Shown piece after piece: positions 14,570-21,170 of a DNA stretch of 21,170 nt (positions within the stretch are counted from its first letter, which is position 1; each line of letters opens with the position of its first letter). Origin of the DNA: a virus. Location: the IMG/VR virus record IMGVR_UViG_3300037137_003411, positions 1-21,170 of that record; one strand, 5' to 3'. The notes under the pieces are model-generated. The model was not told the DNA's origin and ran no database searches. It was given only the letters and a program-made list of their open reading frames with translations. The translations under genes and the position numbers were made by a program.

Positions 14570-14742
14570 CAAAGTTGAAGTTTTTAAATTTGTGTATACT
14601 ACAATGGTTTTTTATAAGACTAACTAAAATAGTAGATATAGAAACTAAAAAAATAATAGGATATAGGTTTTTATTTGGAGTTATTCCAGCTACAGGCTGG
14701 GGAAGCGATTATAAGTATATTTTTAATAGAGGTAAAAAATGA
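14566..14742 (+). CDS. Small hypothetical protein coupled to uvsX
   Basis: A 58-residue frame starts at ATG 14566 overlapping the uvsX stop (ATGA) and stops with TGA overlapping the next ATG (14739-14742). GGAG lies 5 bases before the start, inside uvsX. The product has a hydrophobic aromatic start (FLNLCILQWFFIRL) that might be a short membrane helix, and a second half with GYRFLFGVIPATGWG and YKYIFNRGKK. No family is recognised. Perfect overlaps at both ends make translational coupling, and thus a real gene, likely. Confidence 0.7.
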   Translation: MTKLKFLNLCILQWFFIRLTKIVDIETKKIIGYRFLFGVIPATGWGSDYKYIFNRGKK

Positions 14743-15278
14743 CTGGGCAATACATGGGGATTAGAATAGTAAAGTTTGCTAGTGATGTTATGGTATATCA
14801 AGAAATGATGTGGAAGATAAGGCCAAAAGTAATTGTGGAATGTGGGACTAGATTTGGTGGGAGTGCTTTATTTTTCGCTCACATGATGAATCTAATGAGA
14901 ATTCCAGATGCGAAAGTAATAACTATTGATATTACAGATGAAGAGTATATAGCTCCGGAAAATACTTATATTCATCGTTTAATAGGTTCTAGCGTAGATC
15001 CAAATATTTTTTCTAAAGTAGTAGAAGGGATTGGAAAACTATCACCAGTATTAGTTAGCCTAGATTCAGAACATACAACAGAACATGTTTTAAATGAATT
15101 AAATCTATATCATAAATTAGTAACTAAAGGTAGTTATTTGGTAGTTGAGGATACTAATCAACTTGGACCAAGAATGGCTCTTTATAAGTTTTTGTCAGAG
15201 CATGCAGAGTTTATACCAGATGCCATACTTCAGCCGATGGATTCAAGTAATCCTAGTGGATATTTACTAAGAGTTTAA
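14739..15278 (+). CDS. CmcI/cephalosporin-hydroxylase-like SAM-dependent enzyme
   Basis: The 179-residue protein resembles the CmcI family (methyltransferase-like Rossmann fold). The N-terminal helix DVMVYQEMMWKIRP leads to VIVECGTRFGGSALFFA (about 32-48), the SAM-binding glycine loop with its acidic residue. VITIDI near 61-66 is the second strand, and LVSLDSEHTTEHVLNELNLY near 106-125 carries the D-x-x-H metal or catalytic motif, followed by GSYLVVEDTN and a C-terminal NPSGYLLR. In other members the reaction is O-methylation or related modification of sugars and small molecules; the phage substrate is unknown. It is shorter than many relatives but all core motifs are present. It lies between uvsX and uvsW with an ATGA overlap upstream. 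Confidence 0.8.
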   Translation: MTGQYMGIRIVKFASDVMVYQEMMWKIRPKVIVECGTRFGGSALFFAHMMNLMRIPDAKVITIDITDEEYIAPENTYIHRLIGSSVDPNIFSKVVEGIGKLSPVLVSLDSEHTTEHVLNELNLYHKLVTKGSYLVVEDTNQLGPRMALYKFLSEHAEFIPDAILQPMDSSNPSGYLLRV

Positions 15279-15307
15279 TAGACAAAAAACAAGAATTTTA
15301 ATATAAT
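15279..15307 (+). promoter_or_regulatory. Sigma70-like promoter producing a probable leaderless mRNA
   Basis: TAGACA (15279-15284), exactly 17 bases, then TATAAT (15302-15307). The expected start is about 15313-15315, which coincides with the ATG of the next small gene at 15315, and no Shine-Dalgarno lies before that ATG. Confidence 0.65.
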
Positions 15308-15314
15308 ATAAATT

Positions 15315-15503
15315 ATGATCCGCATAACAAATCAAAAAATAAAATTTATTAAAAATCTTTTTACCCGTGGTTTTTGTGATACTTCTATAATAAAGAAAAT
15401 ACAAGTGAATGACAGAAGAGATTATCTTGTCATTCATTTTTCAATTAATTCTATAAATAATAGATTCGGACAATCAAAATTTTATAAGGTTTATAAGAAG
15501 TGA
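15315..15503 (+). CDS. Small basic hypothetical protein
   Basis: This 62-residue, strongly basic protein (MIRITNQKIKFIKNLF at the N-terminus, FYKVYKK at the end) shows no recognised domain. A promoter-like sequence lies immediately upstream and no Shine-Dalgarno is seen, so it may be read from a leaderless transcript. Its TGA overlaps the GTG of the next gene (GTGA). The coupling downstream and the absence of any alternative coding on the other strand support it as a gene. The basic character would suit nucleic acid binding, which is only a guess. Confidence 0.6.
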   Translation: MIRITNQKIKFIKNLFTRGFCDTSIIKKIQVNDRRDYLVIHFSINSINNRFGQSKFYKVYKK

Positions 15504-15688
15504 GAGAAAGGAAACCAGTAATTTATAAAATAAAATACCTAGCCCTTTTTTTTGGTAGAGATATACAAATTATACAAAGACATCGGTATACAGAAGATTT
15601 TTCACTTTTTTGTATTGATTTTGTTAACAGATTTATGAGTGGGTATGAAGAATTTTGGGGTGAGAAAGAGTATCCATTTTCTAGATGA
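15500..15688 (+). CDS. Small hypothetical protein coupled to uvsW
   Basis: A GTG-initiated 62-residue frame overlaps the previous stop (GTGA) and ends at TGA overlapping the uvsW start (ATGA). The product is aromatic-rich (YLALFFGR, FSLFCIDFVNRFMSGYEEFW) with no known motif. No clear Shine-Dalgarno is present, which fits coupling to the upstream gene. It may be a small accessory protein; nothing indicates its function. Confidence 0.6.
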   Translation: MRERKPVIYKIKYLALFFGRDIQIIQRHRYTEDFSLFCIDFVNRFMSGYEEFWGEKEYPFSR

Positions 15689-17046
15689 AAATACACATAG
15701 ATGATAAGTTTATAATTCTCATATTTGACACAGCGGCAGAAGAAAGAATTGTTAAAGATGCTTTTAGTTTTGATGATATGTCTGCTGTTTTTATAGGAGG
15801 TTCTTTCGATAAACGAAAGATAAAAAGAAAATGTCTTATGAAGAGCAAGAAAAATTTACATCTTCTTTTTTCTGGTTTTCTGCAAGATTTATTACTTCTG
15901 GTAAAGGGAAAAAATATAAAAGTTACGGAAATAGAAGACAAGCGATCAAAATTTCCTTACCAATTGCAAACGACTATAGAAAAGGATTTGTTAAAAGAAT
16001 TATTTCCTCCGCATCATAAATATATAGAACACCAAGTAGAAAGCTTAAAAAGAATGCTTCAAACTAATGTGGGTATTATAGAAGCACCGACCTCATCTGG
16101 TAAATCAGAAACCATGATTGCTTTTATTAAAGCTACAAAACTTCCAACTTTAATAGTTGTAAATAGGATAAGTCTAGCTATACAATTAAAAGATAGATTA
16201 TGCGAACAAGGAATTCAGGCCCAAGCCATATACAGCCAGACATCACAAAAATTAGAAACTTCAGTCGTCGTAGCTACCATAGGCTCTGTAAAGAAAGTTT
16301 CGACGATTGCGAATGTAAAAGTCCTTATAGTAGACGAATGTCACAGGGCAGGAGCGTCCGCTTTCCAAAATTTTTTTTCTACAATAACGGTACCAATCCG
16401 ATTTGGATTCTCAGCGACACCGAATAGTGGAGATAAATATAAGTTTGCTCTAATAAGACAATTTCTGGGCAACGTAATTTATAAAGTTGATGTTAAGGAG
16501 TTAATGGAAAATGAAGTTATTGCAAAACCAAAGATTTCTTTTGTTAAGAATAATGGACATAACACTTTATCTTGGAGCACTGCTTACAATGATTGTATCG
16601 TCCACAACATTGACCGGAACAATAAAATAAAAGAATTAGTAGAAAAACACAATTTACAAACTTTAATACTTGTTAGAATAATAGAACATGGAGAAGAGTT
16701 GTTTAAACTAATTCCAGATTCTGTATTTGTAAGTGGTATAGATGATGCCCTTTATCGTAAAGAAGTAATTAGAAAATTTGAAGCTGGTGAGATTAAAACT
16801 ATAATAAGTTCATCAATTTTTAATGAAGGTATATCTATTAATGCTATTAAACTTCTTATTATAGCTAGTGGTGGAAAATCTAAAATAGAAACTATCCAGA
16901 AATTAGGCCGTGGATTAAGAATTAGACCAGATAAAACTGATGTTATAGTTATTGACTTCGAAGATTCTGGAAATTTATATACTGAGCGACATTCTGTTTT
17001 AAGGAGGAATACTTATGAAAAGGCAGGATTTTCTGTCATAGAGTAG
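15685..17046 (+). CDS. uvsW: UvsW-like SF2 DNA helicase
   Basis: The 453-residue protein has the SF2 motif set: an aromatic/Gln region (YIEHQ) before Walker A APTSSGKS at 134-141, motif Ia LIVVNRISLA, motif II VDECH at 216-220 (DECH instead of DEAH), motif III SATP at 243-246, then the second RecA domain with FEAGEIKTIISSSIFNEGI and motif VI QKLGRGLRIRP. T4 UvsW unwinds branched DNA and R-loops and promotes strand exchange with UvsX. This protein is shorter than T4 UvsW (about 587), with a reduced N-terminal domain (about 1-105). The ATG overlaps the upstream stop (ATGA). It closes the recombination cluster headed by the gp32-like gene. Confidence 0.92.
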   Translation: MKIHIDDKFIILIFDTAAEERIVKDAFSFDDMSAVFIGGSFDKRKIKRKCLMKSKKNLHLLFSGFLQDLLLLVKGKNIKVTEIEDKRSKFPYQLQTTIEKDLLKELFPPHHKYIEHQVESLKRMLQTNVGIIEAPTSSGKSETMIAFIKATKLPTLIVVNRISLAIQLKDRLCEQGIQAQAIYSQTSQKLETSVVVATIGSVKKVSTIANVKVLIVDECHRAGASAFQNFFSTITVPIRFGFSATPNSGDKYKFALIRQFLGNVIYKVDVKELMENEVIAKPKISFVKNNGHNTLSWSTAYNDCIVHNIDRNNKIKELVEKHNLQTLILVRIIEHGEELFKLIPDSVFVSGIDDALYRKEVIRKFEAGEIKTIISSSIFNEGISINAIKLLIIASGGKSKIETIQKLGRGLRIRPDKTDVIVIDFEDSGNLYTERHSVLRRNTYEKAGFSVIE

Positions 17047-17061
17047 TGTAAAGTTATTATT

Positions 17062-17436
17062 ATGACATTTAAAAATCTGCTAGAGGAATTACTAGTAAAG
17101 AAAACAGAACTTGGCAGAGTAAGAATTTACGTTAATCCTACAAAAAAAGAAATAAGTGATTTATCAAACAATGAACTTTATGATGAACCAAATGAATGTA
17201 AATATGTAGCATGGATGCCAAGTAAAGAAAGACAATATTTCTACATCTGGAACGTCAATGAAGGACTACATAATCAAGTTATGAACGAAATAGGAATTCC
17301 TACAAGTGCCCAGCCAAATACATATAAAACGGGCTATCTTTCAATTGAAAAAGACTATTCCCTAAAATTTAGATCTTTACCCAAATTGGAAATGGTTAGA
17401 AAAATATACTTCTTAATTAGAGAATTCTGCAAGTAA
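17062..17436 (+). CDS. Hypothetical protein, possible polyvalent-protein-like domain
   Basis: The 124-residue protein is unrecognised by name. A short leader-like N-terminus (MTFKNLLEELL) is followed by GRVRIYVNPTKKEISDL, then CKYVAWMPSKERQYFYIWNV and EGLHNQVMNEIGI. The order (R-x-(Y/F)-V-N-P-T, then a strand ending in Y-x-W and a histidine) recalls a small domain often seen in large phage polyvalent or virion-associated proteins, from memory only. The C-terminus is helical. It starts 15 bases after uvsW and precedes a longer unknown protein; no Shine-Dalgarno is obvious. Function is unknown. Confidence 0.65.
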   Translation: MTFKNLLEELLVKKTELGRVRIYVNPTKKEISDLSNNELYDEPNECKYVAWMPSKERQYFYIWNVNEGLHNQVMNEIGIPTSAQPNTYKTGYLSIEKDYSLKFRSLPKLEMVRKIYFLIREFCK

Positions 17437-17470
17437 AGATAAAGTCATAGGTATTCCTTAAGGGGTTAAT

Positions 17471-19159
17471 ATGGCTGATAAAAAAACATTTGTAGAAATA
17501 ATGATGGAAGAACTAGAAACTGATAAAGAAAAAGTAGTTCTAGAAGAAAGTTTTGTTCCCTTCACTCCATTTATAGCATTTTCCGCTTTTAAACAAAAGG
17601 TCTTTAATGCCTTTAAAAACAACAAACTATTTCAAACATTCAAGAGTATAGACACTGAAGGAAAAAAATTTAAAGGACAGGCAATAGTAGGAGCTGAGAA
17701 AATTCGTGCTTCTTTAGGTGCTTCTTCCCATGGAACAGTTTATAAACTTACTCCTCAACAAGTTTCTATTATGGGAACTGTTTATAATAAGTATGGAAAG
17801 CAACTAGTTAATGATATACTTAACTTTCGTAAAAATGTTCTAGCCCCATACCAAGTAATAAAAAGAATAATTAAATCTTCTTCTCGCGTTTCTTCAAAAG
17901 ATATTACAGGTTTATCTAAAGAAGAATTTAAGGCATCTACAGAAAGTGGGAGAAAGAAAATTCAAGCTCGTGGACCACAATATTTTGAAAAAGTAGAAGA
18001 TCTAAGAAAAAGGATGGAGGACTACACCAATCAAATAGAAGGATTAGAAACTTTAAAAAGAGACTTTGAGCAAGATGTTCCCGATATTGATTACAACATA
18101 GTAAATAAAGTATTTAAACATTTTGACATTGGCGAAGCCCCAGAGGGATTTTCTAAAGAAGAACTTAAAAAAGTTTATGATGAAATAATGAAAAATTATA
18201 AAGTTCTTCTTACCTCTACCGAACAGGAAGACTTGTCACCAGAAGATTTTAAAAGATTGCGAGATACTAGAAAAAGACAACGTGCTTTGTGGGCTGGTAA
18301 AAGTATAGATTTAACCACACAAAAAAAGGAAGTATTTTTTAAGAAGGGAAGTTTTAATCTAGCTTTTGGAAAATATTTTTTCGCAAGAGAAATAATTAAG
18401 AAACTTACAGAACCCGGAGTATTTAATATTTTTAAAAAAACATATGTTTCTATTATAGGTGAGATGCTTCAAAAAGTAGCCGAATCAAAAAAAGAACTTT
18501 TAAGCCAGCTCATTTCTATGAAAAAGGTTCAAAAATTTAGTGAAAAGGAATCAAAAACTTGGGGAAAACTTCCACATATAAAATCACAATCTGGAAATGA
18601 AGCGGACTACTATCAAAAAGTAAAAGAGGAAGATTTCCTTAAACAACCTTTAGTTATTCATCGTTCTCAAGAACTTGTTGATGCTGAACGAAAAATTGAA
18701 AATGAAATTAAAAAATTCGAACATCAACTTAAAACCATAATATCTGAGGAAGACTTTGATAGTTTAAGAAGAAATAACTTGATAGGAAATCTTATTACTA
18801 TAAAAGAACTTCGTAATCCAAAAGCCTTATTCAAATCAAGAGCAGAATTAATGTCTCAATCTGGAGAAATAGAAACAAAACCAGAAGAAGCACCAGAAGA
18901 AAAAAAAGAACTCCCAGCTTCAGAAGAAAAAACCTCATCAAAAATAGAATTAACGGATATTGAAGAGGCAGCAAAGAAAATTATAGAAAAAGAATATGAT
19001 AATTTTGATGCTATAAAAAGAGATAAAGATAGCCTTAAGCAATTAATAAAACAATACCAAGAAATAGAACCAAAATCGGCAGAAAAATTAGCCAGTATAA
19101 AATTTTTATTTGATAGAATAGAAAACAAGGTTACAAAACTAACGAGTGAAACAAAATAA
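17471..19159 (+). CDS. Long helical hypothetical protein with leader-like N-terminus
   Basis: This 562-residue, Lys/Glu-rich, mostly helical protein has no recognised enzyme motif. It opens MADKKTFVEIMMEELETDK, a leader-like acidic segment, then a Phe-rich stretch (FVPFTPFIAFSAFKQKVFNAF, residues about 28-48) that could be an amphipathic helix. Long coiled-coil-like segments follow (about 170-240 and 350-430), then an acidic Pro-rich linker (KPEEAPEEKKELPASEEK) near 478-495 and a C-terminal helical bundle. AAGGGG precedes ATG 17471. The stop overlaps the next start (TAATG), so the pair is probably co-translated and may act together. Candidate roles are a virion-internal or scaffold-like protein; this is inference from composition. 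Confidence 0.75.
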   Translation: MADKKTFVEIMMEELETDKEKVVLEESFVPFTPFIAFSAFKQKVFNAFKNNKLFQTFKSIDTEGKKFKGQAIVGAEKIRASLGASSHGTVYKLTPQQVSIMGTVYNKYGKQLVNDILNFRKNVLAPYQVIKRIIKSSSRVSSKDITGLSKEEFKASTESGRKKIQARGPQYFEKVEDLRKRMEDYTNQIEGLETLKRDFEQDVPDIDYNIVNKVFKHFDIGEAPEGFSKEELKKVYDEIMKNYKVLLTSTEQEDLSPEDFKRLRDTRKRQRALWAGKSIDLTTQKKEVFFKKGSFNLAFGKYFFAREIIKKLTEPGVFNIFKKTYVSIIGEMLQKVAESKKELLSQLISMKKVQKFSEKESKTWGKLPHIKSQSGNEADYYQKVKEEDFLKQPLVIHRSQELVDAERKIENEIKKFEHQLKTIISEEDFDSLRRNNLIGNLITIKELRNPKALFKSRAELMSQSGEIETKPEEAPEEKKELPASEEKTSSKIELTDIEEAAKKIIEKEYDNFDAIKRDKDSLKQLIKQYQEIEPKSAEKLASIKFLFDRIENKVTKLTSETK

Positions 19160-19956
19160 TGCCTTTCATCACACAGCAATTTACTAACTCAAATATACGA
19201 CAGTTTAAATTTATTCAAAGAATTCATTTAAAGCCAGAAGATTTAAGTTTAAATTTTCTAGCAGCTAGAGAAGTTGGAAGTGATTATAGAGTAGATTTTC
19301 TAGTTCAACTTAATCCCAAACAAGCAATTCAAGATCCATCTAAAATGTTGACAAACTCTGATATTGATATGGCTTCTTTAAGAAATGCCATAATTTCTAA
19401 ACTTGTCCCAATTGATAAAAAATATATGTTACTTAAAAATTTTTCTACTATTAAAGCAGAATTTCATTTTGATAGTAATTTATGGCTTAAAGATACTTTG
19501 AATAATGTGGAACCTAGAACTACTCTGACTACTTTTTCAAAAATTTTTAAATTTAAAATACCACTACCCCCAATGATTTTACGAGATGCTATTAGAATTG
19601 GGTTTCCGCAATTTCTAATAAGAAAATTCAAAAAATACCTAGATTCACAACCAAAAGTTAATAAATGGTTTAATCATTTATTTCCACAAGGAATTAAATC
19701 TATTACAGTTAGATTGCCTGAACGATTTGAGTATATCTATGACTATCAGGCAAATTCAATAACTTTAAAACTTAAAACATTTTGGATAATGGCTTTAGTT
19801 TATGCTATTGGTGAATTCTCTAAAATAGCTAAAGAAAGAAAAATAGAGAAAAAATTAGAAAATCCGGGAAAATTTTTTGAGACTAAAGTTAAACAACAAA
19901 TACCAAATTTTGACGTGCCTGATTTAAAAAACTTTCTAAGTAAGAAGTTCTTATAA
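19159..19956 (+). CDS. Hypothetical protein co-translated with the preceding gene
   Basis: The 265-residue protein is unrecognised. It has an N-terminal alpha/beta-looking region (YRVDFLVQLNPK, FSTIKAEFHFDSNLW), a central basic helix (FPQFLIRKFKKYLDSQ), a strand pair SITVRLPERFEYIYDY and SITLKLKTFWIMALVYAI whose second half is hydrophobic enough to bury or touch a membrane, and a basic C-terminus. Translation is coupled to the preceding gene by TAATG. A promoter for hsp20 begins almost at its stop codon. No domain assignment is justified. Confidence 0.7.
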   Translation: MPFITQQFTNSNIRQFKFIQRIHLKPEDLSLNFLAAREVGSDYRVDFLVQLNPKQAIQDPSKMLTNSDIDMASLRNAIISKLVPIDKKYMLLKNFSTIKAEFHFDSNLWLKDTLNNVEPRTTLTTFSKIFKFKIPLPPMILRDAIRIGFPQFLIRKFKKYLDSQPKVNKWFNHLFPQGIKSITVRLPERFEYIYDYQANSITLKLKTFWIMALVYAIGEFSKIAKERKIEKKLENPGKFFETKVKQQIPNFDVPDLKNFLSKKFL

Positions 19957-19961
19957 AAAAC

Positions 19962-19995
19962 TTGACAAAAATCAATCATTATGGTAAGCTATAAT
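19962..19995 (+). promoter_or_regulatory. Probable hsp20 promoter with non-standard spacing
   Basis: A perfect TTGACA (19962-19967) and a perfect TATAAT (19990-19995) precede the hsp20 leader, but they are separated by 22 bases rather than 17. TATAAT probably serves as the -10 with another -35 or an activator; the hexamers may not work as a pair. The start would be near 20002. Confidence 0.5.
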
Positions 19996-20011
19996 AGTGA
20001 TTAAAGAGAAG

Positions 20012-20085
20012 AGCCGTTGGCTAGCTCAATAATCGGTAGCCTCGTTGAGGAACCAAAAAATATATCTAGCTCTAATATAGAGGAG
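20012..20085 (+). promoter_or_regulatory. Structured hsp20 leader, candidate RNA thermometer
   Basis: Three short hairpins are visible: AGCC-GTT-GGCT (20012-20022), CCTC-GTT-GAGG (20040-20050) and CTCTA-ATA-TAGAG (20070-20082). The last overlaps the Shine-Dalgarno AGGAG (20081-20085). GGCTA (20019-20023) can alternatively pair with TAGCC (20037-20041). A weak, AU-rich hairpin at the ribosome site is the design of heat-labile thermometers of small heat-shock genes. Confidence 0.45.
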
Positions 20086-20091
20086 AAAACC

Positions 20092-20529
20092 ATGAGTAAA
20101 AATATACATGGAATGGCGGATCTGTTTGATGAACTTTTTCTGGGATTGATTGATTTTGGGGTTATGGCGGAACAATATCATTGTGAGTGCTCTGCATTTC
20201 CTCCAACAAATCTGTTCATGAGAAAAAATAAGGATCTGATTTTTGAATTTGCACTGGTTGGATATCCCCAAGAAAATATTCATATAGAATATCTTGGAGA
20301 CCATATGACCTTAAACGTAAGTTCTCCAGAAAAGAAAATTTTAGATGAAGGCGATGTCCGTATTCAAAAAGGCATCAAATCAGCAAAAATTCAAAATCGT
20401 TATTATGTTCCAAATGATAAGTACGATACTGACAATTTGAAGGCAAGCTGGAAGGATGGTCTATTGACTGTTGAAATTCCTTCACGCGAACCAAAAGAGG
20501 CAAAAATAGTAACGATACAAAAAGTATAA
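20092..20529 (+). CDS. hsp20: Hsp20 / alpha-crystallin-type small heat-shock protein
   Basis: The 145-residue chaperone has the alpha-crystallin domain: FPPTNLFMRKNKDLIFEFAL, the GYPQENIHIEYLGDHMTLNV strand pair, RYYVPNDKYDTDNLKASWKD, and GLLTVEIP (the conserved A-x-x-x-(D/N)-G-x-L motif appears as ASWKDGLL). The last residues keep the hydrophobic pattern VTIQKV instead of a clear I-x-I. Such proteins hold unfolded proteins; T4-like cyanophages also carry them, possibly for virion assembly. I take ATG 20092, with AGGAG 6 bases upstream, over a TTG at 20017 that lies in the structured leader. It has its own promoter region and terminator, so it is a single-gene unit. Confidence 0.9.
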   Translation: MSKNIHGMADLFDELFLGLIDFGVMAEQYHCECSAFPPTNLFMRKNKDLIFEFALVGYPQENIHIEYLGDHMTLNVSSPEKKILDEGDVRIQKGIKSAKIQNRYYVPNDKYDTDNLKASWKDGLLTVEIPSREPKEAKIVTIQKV

Positions 20530-20550
20530 ATTTCTCTTCCTTACTTGAAT

Positions 20551-20578
20551 GGCTGACAGAAATGTCAGCCTTTTTTGT
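20551..20578 (+). terminator. Rho-independent terminator of hsp20
   Basis: GGCTGACA (20551-20558), GAAA loop, TGTCAGCC (20563-20570), then TTTTTTG. The 8-bp perfect stem and six T make a strong intrinsic terminator 21 bases after the hsp20 stop. Confidence 0.95.
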
Positions 20579-20634
20579 TTAATGAAAAGATATTTTTATA
20601 TGCTATTCTCTTTATGAGTAGCTCAAAATATATT

Positions 20635-20664
20635 AGCCCACAGCTTCCTGTGGGCTATTTTTTT
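20635..20664. terminator. Second terminator, overlapping the stop of the convergent gene
   Basis: AGCCCACAG (20635-20643), CTTC loop, CTGTGGGCT (20648-20656), then ATTTTTTT on the + strand. The right arm includes part of the TAG stop (20657-20655) of the minus-strand gene. On the minus strand the hairpin is followed by AATATATTTTG, a poorer U tract, so it may serve both directions with + preferred. Confidence 0.8.
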
Positions 20665-21170
20665 ATCCAAATGAATTTATCACTACCACAATCCCAGATT
20701 CTGTCATAGTTATTATTTAACATATTTTGATATTCTGTTAAGCTGGAATCAAAATTTTCCAGTAATTTAGAAAGTCTTTGTTTACAAAAATTAAATCTAT
20801 GATATCTTTTTTGGCTTCTTACATACCAATAGTTTGGATTTGTTTCTTTACATAAGAAGAATCCTAATTTTAAATACAGACTTCCAGTATTCCATCTTTT
20901 GTCTGAGTAAGAATAAACCATATTTGGATTATAGTTTTTTACAAAAAATGAAAACATTTTATTAGCAATTCCTGGAGTAGAAGTTTCCGATATTGAAGCA
21001 AATCGTGTTAATTCATAGTCACCTATAGAGTTTTTTAAGCCAAGTGATATTCTTGGATTTGCTAAGGTCATTACAGAAATAAGTTCTTTTTTTAAAAATG
21101 CCCCAAGTTTTATTGAAGATTTATCTGTCCCCTGAATATGATATTTATTAAGAAAAGTATTTTTATCTAT
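20655..21170 (-). CDS. C-terminal part of a homing-endonuclease-associated phage protein (partial)
   Basis: The frame is open from the right edge to TAG 20657-20655, 171 codons visible, with no need to start at the inner ATG at 21071. It reads NKYHIQGTDKSSIKLGAF, then MTLANPRISLG, YELTRFASISET, FFVKNYNPNMVYSYSDKRW, GSLYLKLGF, NYWYV, HRFNFCKQRL and YDRIWDCGSDKF. This string of motifs is the C-terminal module commonly found in phage proteins annotated as homing endonucleases (VSR-type or HNH nuclease part at the N-terminus). It may help target DNA recognition; the fold is uncertain. The nuclease domain would be outside the window. Gene order (convergent to hsp20, shared terminator region) suggests an inserted mobile gene. 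Confidence 0.8.
   Translation of the reverse strand: MDKNTFLNKYHIQGTDKSSIKLGAFLKKELISVMTLANPRISLGLKNSIGDYELTRFASISETSTPGIANKMFSFFVKNYNPNMVYSYSDKRWNTGSLYLKLGFFLCKETNPNYWYVRSQKRYHRFNFCKQRLSKLLENFDSSLTEYQNMLNNNYDRIWDCGSDKFIWIKK

Noticed and set aside
6490-15460. TATAAATA octamers inside genes (near 6497, 9708, 13064, 15451) as late promoters
   Set aside because: They are within coding sequence, and the octamer is expected by chance in such AT-rich DNA. Only the intergenic copy at 7590 was kept, at low confidence.
20017-20091. Upstream TTG start of hsp20 adding 25 residues
   Set aside because: The added residues are unlike Hsp20 proteins, lie in hairpins of the leader, and ATG 20092 has an excellent AGGAG.

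Overview
The window looks like part of a large, AT-rich, T4-related myovirus genome (an environmental or metagenomic phage rather than T4 itself). The hallmarks are a T4-type replication and recombination set (gp32-like single-strand DNA-binding protein, UvsX-like recombinase, UvsW-like helicase), a gp26-type tail/baseplate assembly protein, free-standing homing endonucleases, a phage Hsp20, and densely packed genes with ATGA, GTGA and TAATG overlaps. Several promoters are sigma70-like (TTGACA with 17 bp to TATACT or TATGAT) and Shine-Dalgarno sequences are strong, so the host probably uses a standard sigma70-type polymerase. I cannot name the host.

Layout. Positions 1-2474 (+) hold the end of an unknown gene, a Pol-beta-type nucleotidyltransferase and three tandem paralogous small proteins with a C-terminal hydrophobic segment. 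They end at two terminators, the first of which also faces the opposing operon. Positions 7413-2585 (-) form an operon from a strong promoter: lysine 2,3-aminomutase, a PD-(D/E)XK homing endonuclease, a DHH/DHHA1 phosphoesterase interrupted by an in-frame TGA at codon 27, and a polynucleotide-kinase-like P-loop protein. A non-coding 450 bp divergent region (7414-7865) precedes the gp26-like gene, whose stop codon sits on a slippery run that leads into a start-less second reading frame (to 8988); this is a strong candidate for programmed frameshifting. Positions 10463-8968 (-) encode a probable virion protein, an M23 metallopeptidase and a 66-residue protein. Positions 10534-11815 (+) encode a possible ADP-ribosyltransferase-fold protein and an Ig/FN3-like domain protein.

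From 11862 to 17046 (+) lies the DNA metabolism block: gp32-like, zinc-finger protein, UvsX, small coupled ORFs, a CmcI-like SAM enzyme and UvsW. Positions 17062-19956 encode three proteins of unknown function. Hsp20 (20092-20529) has a structured leader that could act as an RNA thermometer. A second homing-endonuclease-type gene runs off the right edge on the minus strand.

The observations most worth following are: (1) the frameshift joining the gp26-like protein to its downstream ORF; (2) the in-frame TGA in the DHH enzyme; (3) a set of otherwise unrelated proteins (M23 peptidase, ART-like, NTase, DHH and others) whose N-termini resemble the T4 capsid-targeting sequence with a prohead-protease-like (L/I)xE site, suggesting cargo packaged in the head and injected; (4) a phage lysine 2,3-aminomutase; (5) GTT-triloop hairpins shared by the gp32 and hsp20 leaders. 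No tRNA gene or CRISPR array was recognised.
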